In this document: positions 8,028-16,873 of the stretch, in pieces
Numbering within the stretch: position 1 is the stretch's first letter
How the letters are laid out: each line of letters begins with the position of its first letter
From: Orlajensenia sp001423545
GTDB taxonomy: Bacteria > Actinomycetota > Actinomycetes > Actinomycetales > Microbacteriaceae
Length of the DNA stretch: 64,000 nucleotides
NCBI GenBank assembly: GCA_001423545.1
Contig: LMOK01000003.1
Span: forward strand, 1,116,001 to 1,180,000
Direction of reading: 5' to 3'
Program-made: the position numbers and the translations under genes
The notes under the pieces: generated by a model
Database searches by the model: none
Told to the model about the DNA's origin: nothing
Seen by the model: the letters and a program-made list of their open reading frames with translations, nothing else

Positions 8028-8864
8028 ATGACGAGAACCGTGCGTGGCGCATCAGTACTGATCACCGGAGCGGCCATGGGCATGGGGCGGTTGTACGCGG
8101 AGCGGGCCGTCGCGGAAGGGGCGGCATCCGTCGTGCTGTGGGACCGGGATGCCCACGCCCTGGCCCAGACCGTCGGCGATCTCGGCACGGCCTCGAAGGG
8201 GCGCACCCGCATCCACTCCTACGTCGTCGACGTGGCCGACCTCGGTGCGATCGCCAAGGCCGCGCAGAAGGTGCGCAAGGAGGTCGGCAACCCCGACGTG
8301 CTCATCAACAACGCCGGAGTCGTGCGCGGCAACAGGTACTTCTGGGAGACCGACAACGGCGACGACACCCGCCCGACGATGCAGGTGAACGCCCTCGCTC
8401 CCATGTACATCACGCGCGAGTTCCTGCCCGGCATGGTGGCCCGCGCCTACCGGGCGTCGCGCATCGTGAACATAGCGTCGGCCGCGGGCATGATCTCGAA
8501 CCCGCGCATGAGCGTCTATGCGGCGTCGAAGGCCGCGCTCATCGGATGGAGCGACTCCCTACGCCTCGAGTTGGTGCGCGACGACCACGCGAACGTCAAG
8601 GTCACGACGGTGGCGCCCAGCTACATCTCCACGGGCATGTTCGACGGCGCCCGCGGGCCGCTGCTCACGCCGATCATGACGCCGGAGTACGTGGTCGACC
8701 AGGTCTGGAAGGCGATGCTCGCCGGGCGCCCGATGCTGATGCTGCCGTGGACCGTGGGGTTCTCGAAGGTGCTGCGCGGAGTCCTTCCGGCCTCAGCCTT
8801 CGACGCCGTCGCCGGCCGCTTCTTCGGCGTCTACCGCTCGATGGACCGCTTCACCGGTCGCTAG
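8028..8864 (+). CDS. short-chain dehydrogenase/reductase
   Basis: A 278-residue classical SDR. The nucleotide loop reads TGAAMGMG near residue 13, a variant of TGxxxGxG. NNAG is near residue 90. The catalytic Tyr and Lys are in YAASK near residue 166, preceded by a Ser in NIASAAG. An aspartate-containing WDRD after strand 2 suggests NAD(H) rather than NADP(H). The substrate is unknown. Its TAG stop and that of the convergent hydrolase share one CTAG. Confidence 0.87.
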   Translation: MTRTVRGASVLITGAAMGMGRLYAERAVAEGAASVVLWDRDAHALAQTVGDLGTASKGRTRIHSYVVDVADLGAIAKAAQKVRKEVGNPDVLINNAGVVRGNRYFWETDNGDDTRPTMQVNALAPMYITREFLPGMVARAYRASRIVNIASAAGMISNPRMSVYAASKAALIGWSDSLRLELVRDDHANVKVTTVAPSYISTGMFDGARGPLLTPIMTPEYVVDQVWKAMLAGRPMLMLPWTVGFSKVLRGVLPASAFDAVAGRFFGVYRSMDRFTGR

Positions 8865-9727
8865 AGGCCGGTCTTCTCCAGCCACTCGCGCAGCACCCGC
8901 AGGAACTCGACAGGCTGCTCGAGGCTGGGGAGGTGCGCTGCGTCGGGGAACCGAACACCCGTCGCCTTCGGAATCGTGGACACCAGGAAGTCGTAATGGG
9001 CGAGCGCGACGGAGACGTCGAAGCCGCCCACGATGACGAGGGCCGGAACGGGAAGCCCGTCGACCTGCCCGTAGGCAGGCGGCTCGAGACCGATCGCCCG
9101 CCCGGCGCCTGCACCATGTCGGACGTTCGCGCGACCGAGTTCTCTGGCGGACCGCAGGAACCCGGGATCAACGTCGTTCTCCGTTCGCGTCGGGCCGACG
9201 TTCCACAGGATGTTCTCGAGGTCGGCGACCTTCTCCCAGTCACCGGCGGTCTCGGCGGCATCGATCGAGTCGACCAGCTCGTTCTCTCGATCCGTGAGCT
9301 CGAGTGCGGGGAAGCCGCTCGGGCCCGACCCGATCACGACCACTCCGTTGACGCGCGACGGGTGCTCGACGGCCAGGTCGAGCGCGATCCCTCCACCGCG
9401 CGAGCCGCCGATGACCGTGGCCCGCTCGACGCCGAGGTGATCGAGAACGGCCAGTGCGTCAGCGCGGTCGGAGTACGGCACGTCGTCGAACGTCGTCGAG
9501 CCGAAGCCACGGGTGTCGAAGCGGATGACCAGGTGATCGGTCGCGAGAGCGGGAACGATCGGATCCCACATGCGCAGGGTGNNNNNNNNNNNNNNNNNNN
9601 NNNNNNNNNNNNNNNNNNNNNNNNNNNNNNNNGCCACCCCGGCGTGCACGAGAATTATCGCCGGGGCCGAGGCGTGCCCGTCCGATTCCCAGTAGAGGCG
9701 GGCGCCCGAGACGTCGAGGTGTGGCAT
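8861..9727 (-). CDS. alpha/beta hydrolase, interrupted by an assembly gap
   Basis: The family features are HAGV at the oxyanion-hole position, the nucleophile elbow GGSRGGG (Ser) near residue 120, and an acid and His near the C-terminus (GGFD, AAHLPS). This suggests an esterase, lactonase or epoxide-type hydrolase with unknown substrate. A run of 51 N replaces the region between HAGV and LRMWDP. In relatives this interval is only a few residues long, so the N run is longer than expected and may be an arbitrary filler. The frame is kept across it. The gene should be treated as incomplete. Confidence 0.75.
   Translation of the reverse strand: MPHLDVSGARLYWESDGHASAPAIILVHAGVXXXXXXXXXXXXXXXXXXTLRMWDPIVPALATDHLVIRFDTRGFGSTTFDDVPYSDRADALAVLDHLGVERATVIGGSRGGGIALDLAVEHPSRVNGVVVIGSGPSGFPALELTDRENELVDSIDAAETAGDWEKVADLENILWNVGPTRTENDVDPGFLRSARELGRANVRHGAGAGRAIGLEPPAYGQVDGLPVPALVIVGGFDVSVALAHYDFLVSTIPKATGVRFPDAAHLPSLEQPVEFLRVLREWLEKTGL
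9582..9632. other. assembly gap (51 N)
   Basis: Fifty-one undetermined bases lie inside the alpha/beta hydrolase gene. The length is divisible by three, but the family alignment suggests fewer residues here. Confidence 0.99.
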
Positions 9728-9768
9728 GGTCCGAGCCTAGGGTCGGCCCGACGCCGACGACCACCTTC

Positions 9769-9835
9769 CCCTGCGCCATTTCCTGGGGGTGCGCGCCACG
9801 TCATGGGGCGCAGAGGCCCGGGAAATGGCGCAGGG
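9769..9835. other. long inverted repeat between hydrolase and exonuclease genes
   Basis: CCCTGCGCCATTTCC (9769-9783) is the exact inverse of GGAAATGGCGCAGGG (9821-9835). Pairing continues inward with a T-G pair and three more G-C pairs. It lies downstream of the exonuclease gene and upstream of the hydrolase gene, both on the minus strand. It could be a transcription terminator without a T tail, and it may have caused the nearby gap. Confidence 0.55.
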
Positions 9836-9881
9836 TGAGGCGGGCGCTGCCGGAAGGCGCTACAGGCGGGCGGTCAGAAGA

Positions 9882-10754
9882 TCATCGGCCNNNNNNNNNN
9901 NNNNNNNNNNNNNNNNNNNNNNNNNNNNNNNNNNGATCGTCATCGTCGCCCGCGAGCTCGATGTCGACGAGCACGGGCACGTGGTCGCTGGGAGCATCGC
10001 CCTTGCGCTCGTTGCGGTGGATGGAGGCATCCGTCACCAGATCGGCGAAGGCCGGCGAGCCGAGGATGAAATCGATGCGCAGGCCCTCGTTGCGTGGGAA
10101 CCGCAGCTGCTTGTAGTCCCAGTAGGTGTAGCCGGTGGGAAGGATCGGGCGCACGACGTCGCTGAGGCCCGCCTCCTCGAGCGAGGCGAACGCAGCCCGC
10201 TCGGGCGGCGAGATGTGGGTCGACAGCCCGGGGATGAGGGTGGGGTCGCCCACGTCGGCGTCGGTGGGCGCGACGTTGAAGTCGCCCATGAGGGCCAGGG
10301 GCAGGTGCGGGTCGGATGCGAGCGAGTCGCGCGTGTAGGCAGCGAGCGCCTCGTACCAGTCGAGCTTGTAGGTGTAGTGCGGGTCATCGAGTGAGCGGCC
10401 GTTGGGAACGTAGAGGCTCCAGAGGCGCATGCCGTCGATGGTGACGCCCAGGGCGCGCGCCTCCTGCGGCTGATCCGGCCCTTCGATGCCCTTGAGGAAG
10501 CCGGGCATGGCGGGGAACGCGTGCTCGACGTCGGTGATGGGGGTACGGCTGGCGAAGGCCACGCCGTTCCACTGGCTCAGGCCGTGGGCGATGACTTCGT
10601 AGCCAGCTTCCTCGAACTGCTCGTACGGGAACTGCTCGGGCTTGCACTTGATCTCCTGCATCGCGAGCACGTCGACGTCTTCACGCACCATCCAGTCGAC
10701 TGTGCGGCCCACACGGGCGCGGATCGAGTTGACGTTCCAAGTGGCGATGCGCAT
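9882..10754 (-). CDS. xth: exodeoxyribonuclease III
   Basis: An exonuclease III / AP endonuclease of the EEP family. Visible motifs are MRIATWNVNSIRAR at the N-terminus, the metal-binding Glu in MQEIK, GDFNVAPTDADV, RIDFIL and the catalytic SDHVPV. The start is ATG 10754, because the family begins exactly at MRIATWN and a -10-like TAGCGT lies seven bases upstream. The last readable residues are DIELAGDDDD. A run of 44 N follows, so the frame and true stop are unknown, and 9882 is only the first stop if the gap size is right. It would act in base excision repair, alongside the AlkD-like glycosylase nearby. Confidence 0.85.
   Translation of the reverse strand: MRIATWNVNSIRARVGRTVDWMVREDVDVLAMQEIKCKPEQFPYEQFEEAGYEVIAHGLSQWNGVAFASRTPITDVEHAFPAMPGFLKGIEGPDQPQEARALGVTIDGMRLWSLYVPNGRSLDDPHYTYKLDWYEALAAYTRDSLASDPHLPLALMGDFNVAPTDADVGDPTLIPGLSTHISPPERAAFASLEEAGLSDVVRPILPTGYTYWDYKQLRFPRNEGLRIDFILGSPAFADLVTDASIHRNERKGDAPSDHVPVLVDIELAGDDDDXXXXXXXXXXXXXXXGR
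9891..9934. other. assembly gap (44 N)
   Basis: Forty-four undetermined bases sit at the C-terminal end of the exonuclease gene. The length is not a multiple of three. Confidence 0.99.
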
Positions 10755-10761
10755 ACCGAGA

Positions 10762-10767
10762 ACGCTA
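10762..10767 (-). promoter_or_regulatory. -10 hexamer for a leaderless start (xth)
   Basis: TAGCGT on the minus strand ends seven bases before the ATG at 10754. No ribosome site is seen. Confidence 0.4.
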
Positions 10768-10918
10768 CCGGCTGCCCCGGACGCGAATCGAACCGCCAGA
10801 AGTCGAGGATGCGTCACCACAATTGGGGGGCGCCCGAACGGGGGTCGAGGGCATAGTGTGTGGACTGTCTATCACCCGAAGACAGACCGGAACCCGAATC
10901 CGAAATGCGGAGGCCATC

Positions 10919-11593
10919 GTGCTCCGAAGTATCCCTGCTGCCCTATTTCTCGCTGCCGCGATCGTGCTCGCGCCGACCGTGGCCCACGCGGAGGACTATG
11001 TCCCCCCGCCTCCTCCCGTCGAGCCATCGATCGCGGGATCAGCCGCGACCGGTGTCTGTGACGGCGACGTGCCGTACATCTTCTACGACGTCACCCTCGC
11101 CGATCCCGATGACAAGGCCACCAGTCACACCGCCTACCTCACCCTGTCGGGTGGCGGTCAGTCCGAGACGTTCCTGCTCGGCGAGATCGTCGACGGCAGC
11201 CTGAGTGGAAGCATGCTCTGGCCCGGCGCCAGTGTCGGTCCGAACGGCGAGCCGACAGGCTGGCCGGGCTGGATCCAGGTCGGTGGCACGTGGGTGCAGA
11301 CCGACGGCAACTACGGCTGGACCCGAGAGATCACCTCGGCCCTGATCACGGTCAACCCCGAGGCGACCGTGCCGCTGAGCTACCCGCCTGCGTCGCCGAA
11401 CTGCGTGACGGCTCCCCCCGGAACCGACCCCACGCCGCCCGGAACGACCACGACGTCGGCGTCCGGCACGGGACTGGCCGAAACGGGCGTGAGCCCGGTG
11501 CTGCTGCCCCTCGGCGTCGGCTCGGTCCTGGTGATCCTCGCCGGACTCGCGTTCTTCCTCGTGCGACGTCGCACCCGCACCAGCACCCGCTGA
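10919..11593 (+). CDS. LAxTG cell-wall anchored surface protein
   Basis: A 224-residue exported protein. GTG 10919 is chosen because GGAGG lies six bases upstream and a clean signal peptide follows (hydrophobic core, then VAHAED near residue 23). The C-terminus has the full sorting signal: a Pro/Thr-rich linker, LAETG, a hydrophobic span and an RRRTRTSTR tail. LAxTG is the motif cut by class E sortases of high-GC actinobacteria. The middle domain (about 40-150) is not recognised. A DUF4012 gene starts four bases after its stop. No sortase is encoded in the window. Confidence 0.8.
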   Translation: MLRSIPAALFLAAAIVLAPTVAHAEDYVPPPPPVEPSIAGSAATGVCDGDVPYIFYDVTLADPDDKATSHTAYLTLSGGGQSETFLLGEIVDGSLSGSMLWPGASVGPNGEPTGWPGWIQVGGTWVQTDGNYGWTREITSALITVNPEATVPLSYPPASPNCVTAPPGTDPTPPGTTTTSASGTGLAETGVSPVLLPLGVGSVLVILAGLAFFLVRRRTRTSTR

Positions 11594-11597
11594 CAGC

Positions 11598-13382
11598 GTG
11601 AGTGAGGGCGTACCGGCAGTCGAGCCGGCCACTGCGACGCGTCGTCGTGGCCGGCTCGTCTGGCTGATCGTCGGTGTCGTGCTCGTCGCGGTGGTCGGCG
11701 CCGTCGTCTGGGTCGGCGTGCGTGGCTGGCTCGCCAAGGGCGAGCTCGAGGCTGCCGCGGCGACGGCCGAGAAGCTGCAGGCCGACATCACCGCGGGCGA
11801 CACGGCTGCGGCCGGTGACGGTGCCGACGAGCTCGTAGACCACACGCATGAGGCGGCCGCTCTCACGGGCGACCCGATCTGGGCGCTCGCCGAGATCGTG
11901 CCCGTCGTCGGGCCGAACCTGAGCGCGGTGAGGGTGCTGTCGACCCAGCTCGACGCTGCCGCCAGCGGAGCCATCAGGCCGCTGACGGGTCTGGCGCAGT
12001 CGGTGTTCGCCGAGTCGTTCCGACCCGTCGACGGCCGCGTCGATGTGGAGCCTCTCGTCGCCGCACGCCCGGCAGCCCATTCCGCGCGCACCGTGCTGAC
12101 GGATGCCGCGGCGGCAGTGGAGTCCATCGACGACGACGGCCTCATCGGCCCCGTCGCCGACGCGAAGACGTCCCTCGCCACGGCCCTGGGCCAGGCAGCG
12201 GGCCTCAGCGCGACCCTCGATGACGCGCTCGTGGTCGCCCCCGTCATGCTGGGTGCCGACGGCCCCCGCAACTACCTCGTGCTGTTCCAGAACAACGCGG
12301 AGCTCCGCACGGCCGGCGGCATCCCCGGAGCCTTCGCCCTCGTGCACGCGGAGGACGGGTTGCTCCAGTTGGTCAGGCAGGCGAGCACCGCGGACTTCTC
12401 CGCGAACGACGGACCAGCACTTCCCGCCCCCGCCGCGATGGCCGCCGTCTTCGGTGACGGCATGAGCAGCCACATCCAGGACGTCACGATGACGCCGGAC
12501 TTCACGGTGAGCGCCGACCTCGCCTCCGCCATGTGGGAGCGGAAGTTCGGCGGCACCGTCGATGGCGTGATCGCCGTCGATCCCGTCGCCCTCAGCTATC
12601 TGCTGGGAGCGACAGGCCCGGTGACCCTCGCCGACGGCTCCGAGCTCACCAAGGACAACGCGGTGACGTCGCTGCTCGTCGACGTGTACACGCGCTTCCC
12701 CGAGGGTGCCGCCCAGGACGCCTTCTTCGCCGAGTCCGCCGCCGCGAGCTTCAAGGCGATCACGGGAGGCGCCGCGGATCCGAAGGCCCTGGTGTCGGCT
12801 CTCGCCCGCGCCGGCGACGAGAACCGCGTCGCCCTCTGGAGCAGCGACGAATCCGTGCAGAGCGTGCTGGCGGAAACCACTCTCGCGGGTCTCGACGCAG
12901 CCCAGAGGGAACTGGGTCCGGAGGCCTATGGGGTCTATCTCAACGACGCCACCGGCGCCAAGATGGACCCGTATCTCGACGTCGCGATGGCCGTGGGGGC
13001 GGTGCCGCGCGATGATGGGCGGTCCGACGTCACGGTCACCGTGACCCTCACCAGCACGGCCGCCGCGGACGCCGCGACCAGCTACCCGCCCGTGGTCGCC
13101 GGCACCGGCTTCTACGGGGTCGCGCCAGGCCAGATCGCGACCAACGTGACGGTCTTCGCTCCTGCTGGCGCCTTCGACGCCGGCGTGGAACGCGACGGCG
13201 AACGGGTCGAGTACGCTCCGGCCGTCGTCGACGACCGTGCAGTGAGTTCACTGGGCGTCACGCTGGCTCCCGGCGAGAAGGCGGAGCTGGTCTTCCACTA
13301 CACCTCGGCCGAGAAGGGCCAGTCGGAACCCGTGCTGCTCCACACGCCGATGATGAAGAACATCACCGTCGGCTCGCTCTGA
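11598..13382 (+). CDS. DUF4012 membrane-anchored protein
   Basis: A 594-residue protein. A short basic N-terminus and a single membrane span at about residues 17-38 (LVWLIVGVVLVAVVGAVVWV) precede a large extracellular part. RNYLVLFQNNAELRTAGGIP near residue 220 is the hallmark of DUF4012, a family often found near actinobacterial polysaccharide genes and of unknown function. The start is GTG 11598, four bases after the surface protein stop, so the two are probably co-transcribed. No polysaccharide genes are adjacent here. Confidence 0.8.
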   Translation: MSEGVPAVEPATATRRRGRLVWLIVGVVLVAVVGAVVWVGVRGWLAKGELEAAAATAEKLQADITAGDTAAAGDGADELVDHTHEAAALTGDPIWALAEIVPVVGPNLSAVRVLSTQLDAAASGAIRPLTGLAQSVFAESFRPVDGRVDVEPLVAARPAAHSARTVLTDAAAAVESIDDDGLIGPVADAKTSLATALGQAAGLSATLDDALVVAPVMLGADGPRNYLVLFQNNAELRTAGGIPGAFALVHAEDGLLQLVRQASTADFSANDGPALPAPAAMAAVFGDGMSSHIQDVTMTPDFTVSADLASAMWERKFGGTVDGVIAVDPVALSYLLGATGPVTLADGSELTKDNAVTSLLVDVYTRFPEGAAQDAFFAESAAASFKAITGGAADPKALVSALARAGDENRVALWSSDESVQSVLAETTLAGLDAAQRELGPEAYGVYLNDATGAKMDPYLDVAMAVGAVPRDDGRSDVTVTVTLTSTAAADAATSYPPVVAGTGFYGVAPGQIATNVTVFAPAGAFDAGVERDGERVEYAPAVVDDRAVSSLGVTLAPGEKAELVFHYTSAEKGQSEPVLLHTPMMKNITVGSL

Positions 13383-13433
13383 TCCACCCGTTTCCCCGGC
13401 TGATGTACCCGATTCTCCGATCTCCTCGCCATG

Positions 13434-13449
13434 CCCCCGAAAAGGGGGT
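13434..13449. terminator. small GC hairpin after the DUF4012 gene
   Basis: CCCCC and GGGGG are separated by GAAAAA. The hairpin lies 52 bases after the stop and just before a -10-like TATGGT, with no T run. It could equally be part of the next promoter. Confidence 0.25.
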
Positions 13450-13475
13450 ATGGTCATCTAAACCGGTTTAGATGA
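13450..13475 (+). promoter_or_regulatory. LacI-type operator with overlapping promoter
   Basis: CATCTAAACCGGTTTAGATG (13456-13475) is a perfect 20-bp palindrome with the central CG step typical of LacI-family sites. The -10-like TATGGT at 13450-13455 abuts it, so bound repressor would cover the transcript start. It stands 38 bases before the lacI-type gene, which suggests autoregulation and control of the downstream sugar operon. Confidence 0.85.
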
Positions 13476-13512
13476 GTGATGCTCATCCGACCGGCCTCGA
13501 CGAGGAGGACCG

Positions 13513-14589
13513 ATGGCTGAGGAACCCGACGTGACCGCAGCGCCTGCGCTGCCGGCATCCGGTGCCCGTCCGACCATCGCCGATGTCGCGCGTCGGGCAG
13601 GTGTGAGCAAGGGACTCGTCTCCTTCGCCCTGAACGACAGACCCGGCGTCAAGGCCGAGACCCGTGAGCGCATCCTGGGCGTGGCCGACGAGCTGGGCTT
13701 CACGCCGAGCGTGCGTGCCCGCGCCCTGAGCGTCGACCGCTCCTTCGCCCTCGGGCTCGTCATCGCCCGCGATCCGTCGATCGTCGCGGCCGATCCGTTC
13801 TTCCCCACCTTCATCTCGGGGGTGGAGAGCGAGCTCTCCGAGGTGGGCCAGGCGCTCGTGCTGGCCTCGACCACCTCGCAGCGGCAGGAGGCCGAGACCT
13901 ATCGGCAGCTCGCCGGCGACAAGAGGGTCGACGGCGTCTTCCTCACCGACCTGCGCGCGGACGACGACCGCATCGGCCTGCTGCAGACGCTGGGCCTGCG
14001 CGCCGTCACCCTCGGGCGCCCCGACGTCTCCTCCCCGTTCCCCGCCGTGTCGAGCGACGATGGTGCCGGCATCCGCGCTGTCGTGGCCCACCTCGTGCTC
14101 CTCGGTCACACGCGCATCGCGCACGTCGCCGGGCCGGCGTCACTGCTGCACGCGGCGCACCGACGCATCGCCTTCGAGGAGGCGATGACGGATGCCGGCC
14201 TCGACGCGACCCGCGTCGTCGAGACCGACTTCTCCGCGCGGGAGGGGGCCGAGGCGACCCGGCGCCTGCTCGCTGTGCGGTCGTCGCACCGCCCGACGGC
14301 GATCGTCTACTCGAACGACCCGATGGCCATCGCCGGCATCGCCATCGCCCGCCGCGCCGGCCTCGACGTGCCGCGGGACCTCTCGGTGGCCGGCTTCGAC
14401 AACACCGACCTGGCCGAGCACGTGTACCCGTCGCTCACCTCGGTGGCGACGGATGTCGCACTCTGGGGCGCGACGGCCGCCCGCGTGCTGCTCGCGGCCG
14501 TCTCAGGTGACGCCATCGACGCGCGCACCCCGTTGCCGACCCGGCTCGTCATCCGCGAATCGACCGCTGCAGCCCCCACGACCACCTGA
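13513..14589 (+). CDS. LacI family transcriptional regulator
   Basis: A 358-residue repressor. The helix-turn-helix is at about residues 21-45 (TIADVARRAGVSKGLVSFAL), followed by the hinge helix (PSVRARALS) that inserts at the operator CG. A periplasmic-binding-protein-like sensor domain of about 280 residues follows. GAGGAGG precedes the ATG. A perfect palindrome lies just upstream, and a sugar ABC importer and a GH130 gene lie downstream. It therefore probably represses this locus until a manno-oligosaccharide or related sugar is bound. The inducer is inferred from context only. Confidence 0.9.
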   Translation: MAEEPDVTAAPALPASGARPTIADVARRAGVSKGLVSFALNDRPGVKAETRERILGVADELGFTPSVRARALSVDRSFALGLVIARDPSIVAADPFFPTFISGVESELSEVGQALVLASTTSQRQEAETYRQLAGDKRVDGVFLTDLRADDDRIGLLQTLGLRAVTLGRPDVSSPFPAVSSDDGAGIRAVVAHLVLLGHTRIAHVAGPASLLHAAHRRIAFEEAMTDAGLDATRVVETDFSAREGAEATRRLLAVRSSHRPTAIVYSNDPMAIAGIAIARRAGLDVPRDLSVAGFDNTDLAEHVYPSLTSVATDVALWGATAARVLLAAVSGDAIDARTPLPTRLVIRESTAAAPTTT

Positions 14590-14639
14590 ACACAGTGAAG
14601 AACCGACGGTACGACCCGTCGCAACGAAAGGAAGAAATC

Positions 14640-15920
14640 ATGCGAAGAGGCATGACGATCGGAATCCTGGCCGCCGCAACGGCCGTCGCCCTCGTCGGGT
14701 GCTCGGGCGGAGGCGGAGGCGGAGACGCGAAGACCAAGGGCCCGATCACCATCTGGTACTCGAACAACGAGGCCGAGATCGCGTGGGGCAAGCAGATGGT
14801 GGAGGCGTGGAACGCCGACAACCCCGACGAGCAGGTCAAGGCGCAGGAGATCCCGGCCGGTGACAGCAGCGAAGAGGTCATCAGCGCGGCGATCACGGCC
14901 GGCAATGCGCCCTGCCTGATCTTCAACACCTCACCGGCGGCCGTGCCGCAGTTCGAGAAGCAGGGCGGGCTCGTCTCGCTCAGCGACTTCGAGGACGGCG
15001 ACGACTACATCACCTCGCGCACCGGCGACCTCGCCGAGCAGTACGCCTCGGCAGACGGCGCCTACTTCCAGATGCCCTGGAAGTCGAACCCGGTCATGAT
15101 CTTCTACAACAAGGACCTGTTCGCGAAGGCCGGGCTCGACGCCGACAGCCCGAAGCTGTCGACCTACGACGAGTTCCTCACCGCCTCGCGCGCCATCGTG
15201 GACTCCGGCGCGGCGAAGTACGCCATCCACCCGGCTCCCACGAGCGAGTTCTTCCAGAGCTGGTTCGACTTCTACCCGCTGTACGCCGCCGAGACCGAGG
15301 GAACGCAGCTCGTCGAGGACGGCAAGGCCACCTTCGACTCCGACGAGGGCGAGGCCGTCTCCGAACTCTGGCGAACGATGTACGAGGAGAACCTCGCCGG
15401 CCAGGAGCAGTACCAGGGCGACTCCTTCCTCGACGGCGAGGCCGCCATGGCCATCGTCGGCCCGTGGGCCATCGCGGTCTACGGCGACGACGTGAACTGG
15501 GGCGCTGTTCCTGTTCCCACGTCGGAGGGAACCGAAGCCGCTGAGACGTACACCTTCAGCGATGCCAAGAACATCGGCCTCTACAGCGCCTGCGAGAACC
15601 AGCAGACGGCCTGGGACGTGCTGAAGTTCGCCACGAGTGAGGAGCAGGACGGCCAGCTGCTCGAGCTCACCGGCCAGATGCCGCTGCGCAGCGACCTCAC
15701 GACGGTCTACCCCGACTACTTCGCCGACAACCCCGCCTACACGGTGTTCGGCGACCAGGCGAGCCGCACCGTCGAGGTGCCCAACGTCGCGAACTCGGTG
15801 GAGATCTGGCAGAACTTCCGCGACGGCTACTCCAAGGCCGTCATCTTCGGAGAGGGTGACATCCCCGCCTTCCTCAAGGACACCGCAGCCAAGATCGACA
15901 CCCTCGCAGCCGCGAACTGA
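14640..15920 (+). CDS. sugar ABC transporter substrate-binding lipoprotein
   Basis: A 426-residue extracytoplasmic protein of the SBP_bac_1 family (carbohydrate group). It has a short signal with the lipobox LVGC at about residues 18-21 and a Gly-rich linker. Family features include ITIWYSNNEAEIAWGKQMVEA and GEAAMAIVGPWA near residue 270. ATG 14640 is chosen over the upstream in-frame ATG because AAAGGAAG stands six bases before it. It would deliver an oligosaccharide to the two permeases encoded next. The sugar is unknown; beta-mannosides are suggested by the GH130 gene. Confidence 0.88.
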   Translation: MRRGMTIGILAAATAVALVGCSGGGGGGDAKTKGPITIWYSNNEAEIAWGKQMVEAWNADNPDEQVKAQEIPAGDSSEEVISAAITAGNAPCLIFNTSPAAVPQFEKQGGLVSLSDFEDGDDYITSRTGDLAEQYASADGAYFQMPWKSNPVMIFYNKDLFAKAGLDADSPKLSTYDEFLTASRAIVDSGAAKYAIHPAPTSEFFQSWFDFYPLYAAETEGTQLVEDGKATFDSDEGEAVSELWRTMYEENLAGQEQYQGDSFLDGEAAMAIVGPWAIAVYGDDVNWGAVPVPTSEGTEAAETYTFSDAKNIGLYSACENQQTAWDVLKFATSEEQDGQLLELTGQMPLRSDLTTVYPDYFADNPAYTVFGDQASRTVEVPNVANSVEIWQNFRDGYSKAVIFGEGDIPAFLKDTAAKIDTLAAAN

Positions 15921-15928
15921 CGCCGATC

Positions 15929-16873
15929 ATGACCACCATCACCCGACCGACGGAGGTCGAGGCGCAGCGACATGACGCGCCTCGGCCCCGCCGCCGGCGC
16001 TGGCTGGGGAGCAGCCCCCTCGGACTGCTGTTCACGGCGCCCTACCTGATCTTCATCTGCGCGATCTTCGCGTATCCGATCGTCTTCGCGGTGTGGATGT
16101 CGTTCCAGGACTACTTCTTCTCCGCTCCCGGGGTCGAGGTCGACCGGCCGTTCGTGGGCTTCGACAATTACATCGCCGTGCTGCAGGACCCCGCGGTCTG
16201 GCAGTCCTTCCGCAACGTCGGCGTCTTCCTGATCATCAACGTGCCACTCACGGTGGTGCTCTCGATCGTGCTGGCCTCGGCGCTCAACCGCGTCGTGCAC
16301 GCGCGGGCATTCCTCCGCGTCAGCTACTACGTGCCCTACGTCGCGGCTTCGGTCGCCGTCGTCGGCGTCTGGCTGTTCCTGTTCAGCGGGGGCGGACTCG
16401 TGAACAACGTGCTCGGCGACTTCGCCCCCGTTCCGTCCTGGCTCATCAACTCGCAGCTCGCGATGCCCGTCATCGCGCTCTTCGTCACCTGGAAGCAGCT
16501 CGGGTTCTACATCCTGCTCTACCTCGCAGCGCTGCAGAACGTGCCGAAGGAGCTGTACGAATCGGCGGCGACGGATGGCGCAGGCGGAGTGCGCACCTTC
16601 TTCTCCGTCACAGTCCCCGGCGTGCGCCCGGCGACCCTGCTCGTCCTGTTGATCTCGACGATCACCGGCGCGAACCTGTTCACCGAGCCCTACCTGCTGA
16701 CGGGCGGCGGAGGACCCAACGGTGCCTCGGCCAGCCCGGTGCTCCTGATGTACCAGAAGGGCATCGAGCAGGGGAATCCGGATGTCGCCTCGGCGATCGG
16801 CGTGATCCTGATCATCTGCGTGCTCATCATCGCCTTCATCCAGCGTCGCCTCGTGAGAGATGAGGAATCATGA
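15929..16873 (+). CDS. sugar ABC permease, MalF/UgpA type
   Basis: A 314-residue membrane protein with a basic N-terminus (RPRRRRW) and six predicted spans. The EAA loop reads ELYESAATDGAGGVRTFFSVTVPG near residue 210. It would pair with the next gene to form the channel. No ATPase is encoded in this operon; carbohydrate importers of this class in actinobacteria often share one housekeeping MsiK-type ATPase from elsewhere. Its end overlaps the next start as ATGA. Confidence 0.88.
   Translation: MTTITRPTEVEAQRHDAPRPRRRRWLGSSPLGLLFTAPYLIFICAIFAYPIVFAVWMSFQDYFFSAPGVEVDRPFVGFDNYIAVLQDPAVWQSFRNVGVFLIINVPLTVVLSIVLASALNRVVHARAFLRVSYYVPYVAASVAVVGVWLFLFSGGGLVNNVLGDFAPVPSWLINSQLAMPVIALFVTWKQLGFYILLYLAALQNVPKELYESAATDGAGGVRTFFSVTVPGVRPATLLVLLISTITGANLFTEPYLLTGGGGPNGASASPVLLMYQKGIEQGNPDVASAIGVILIICVLIIAFIQRRLVRDEES

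Noticed and set aside
10919..13382. A polysaccharide or capsule gene cluster around DUF4012
   Set aside because: No glycosyltransferase, flippase or polymerase genes are adjacent.
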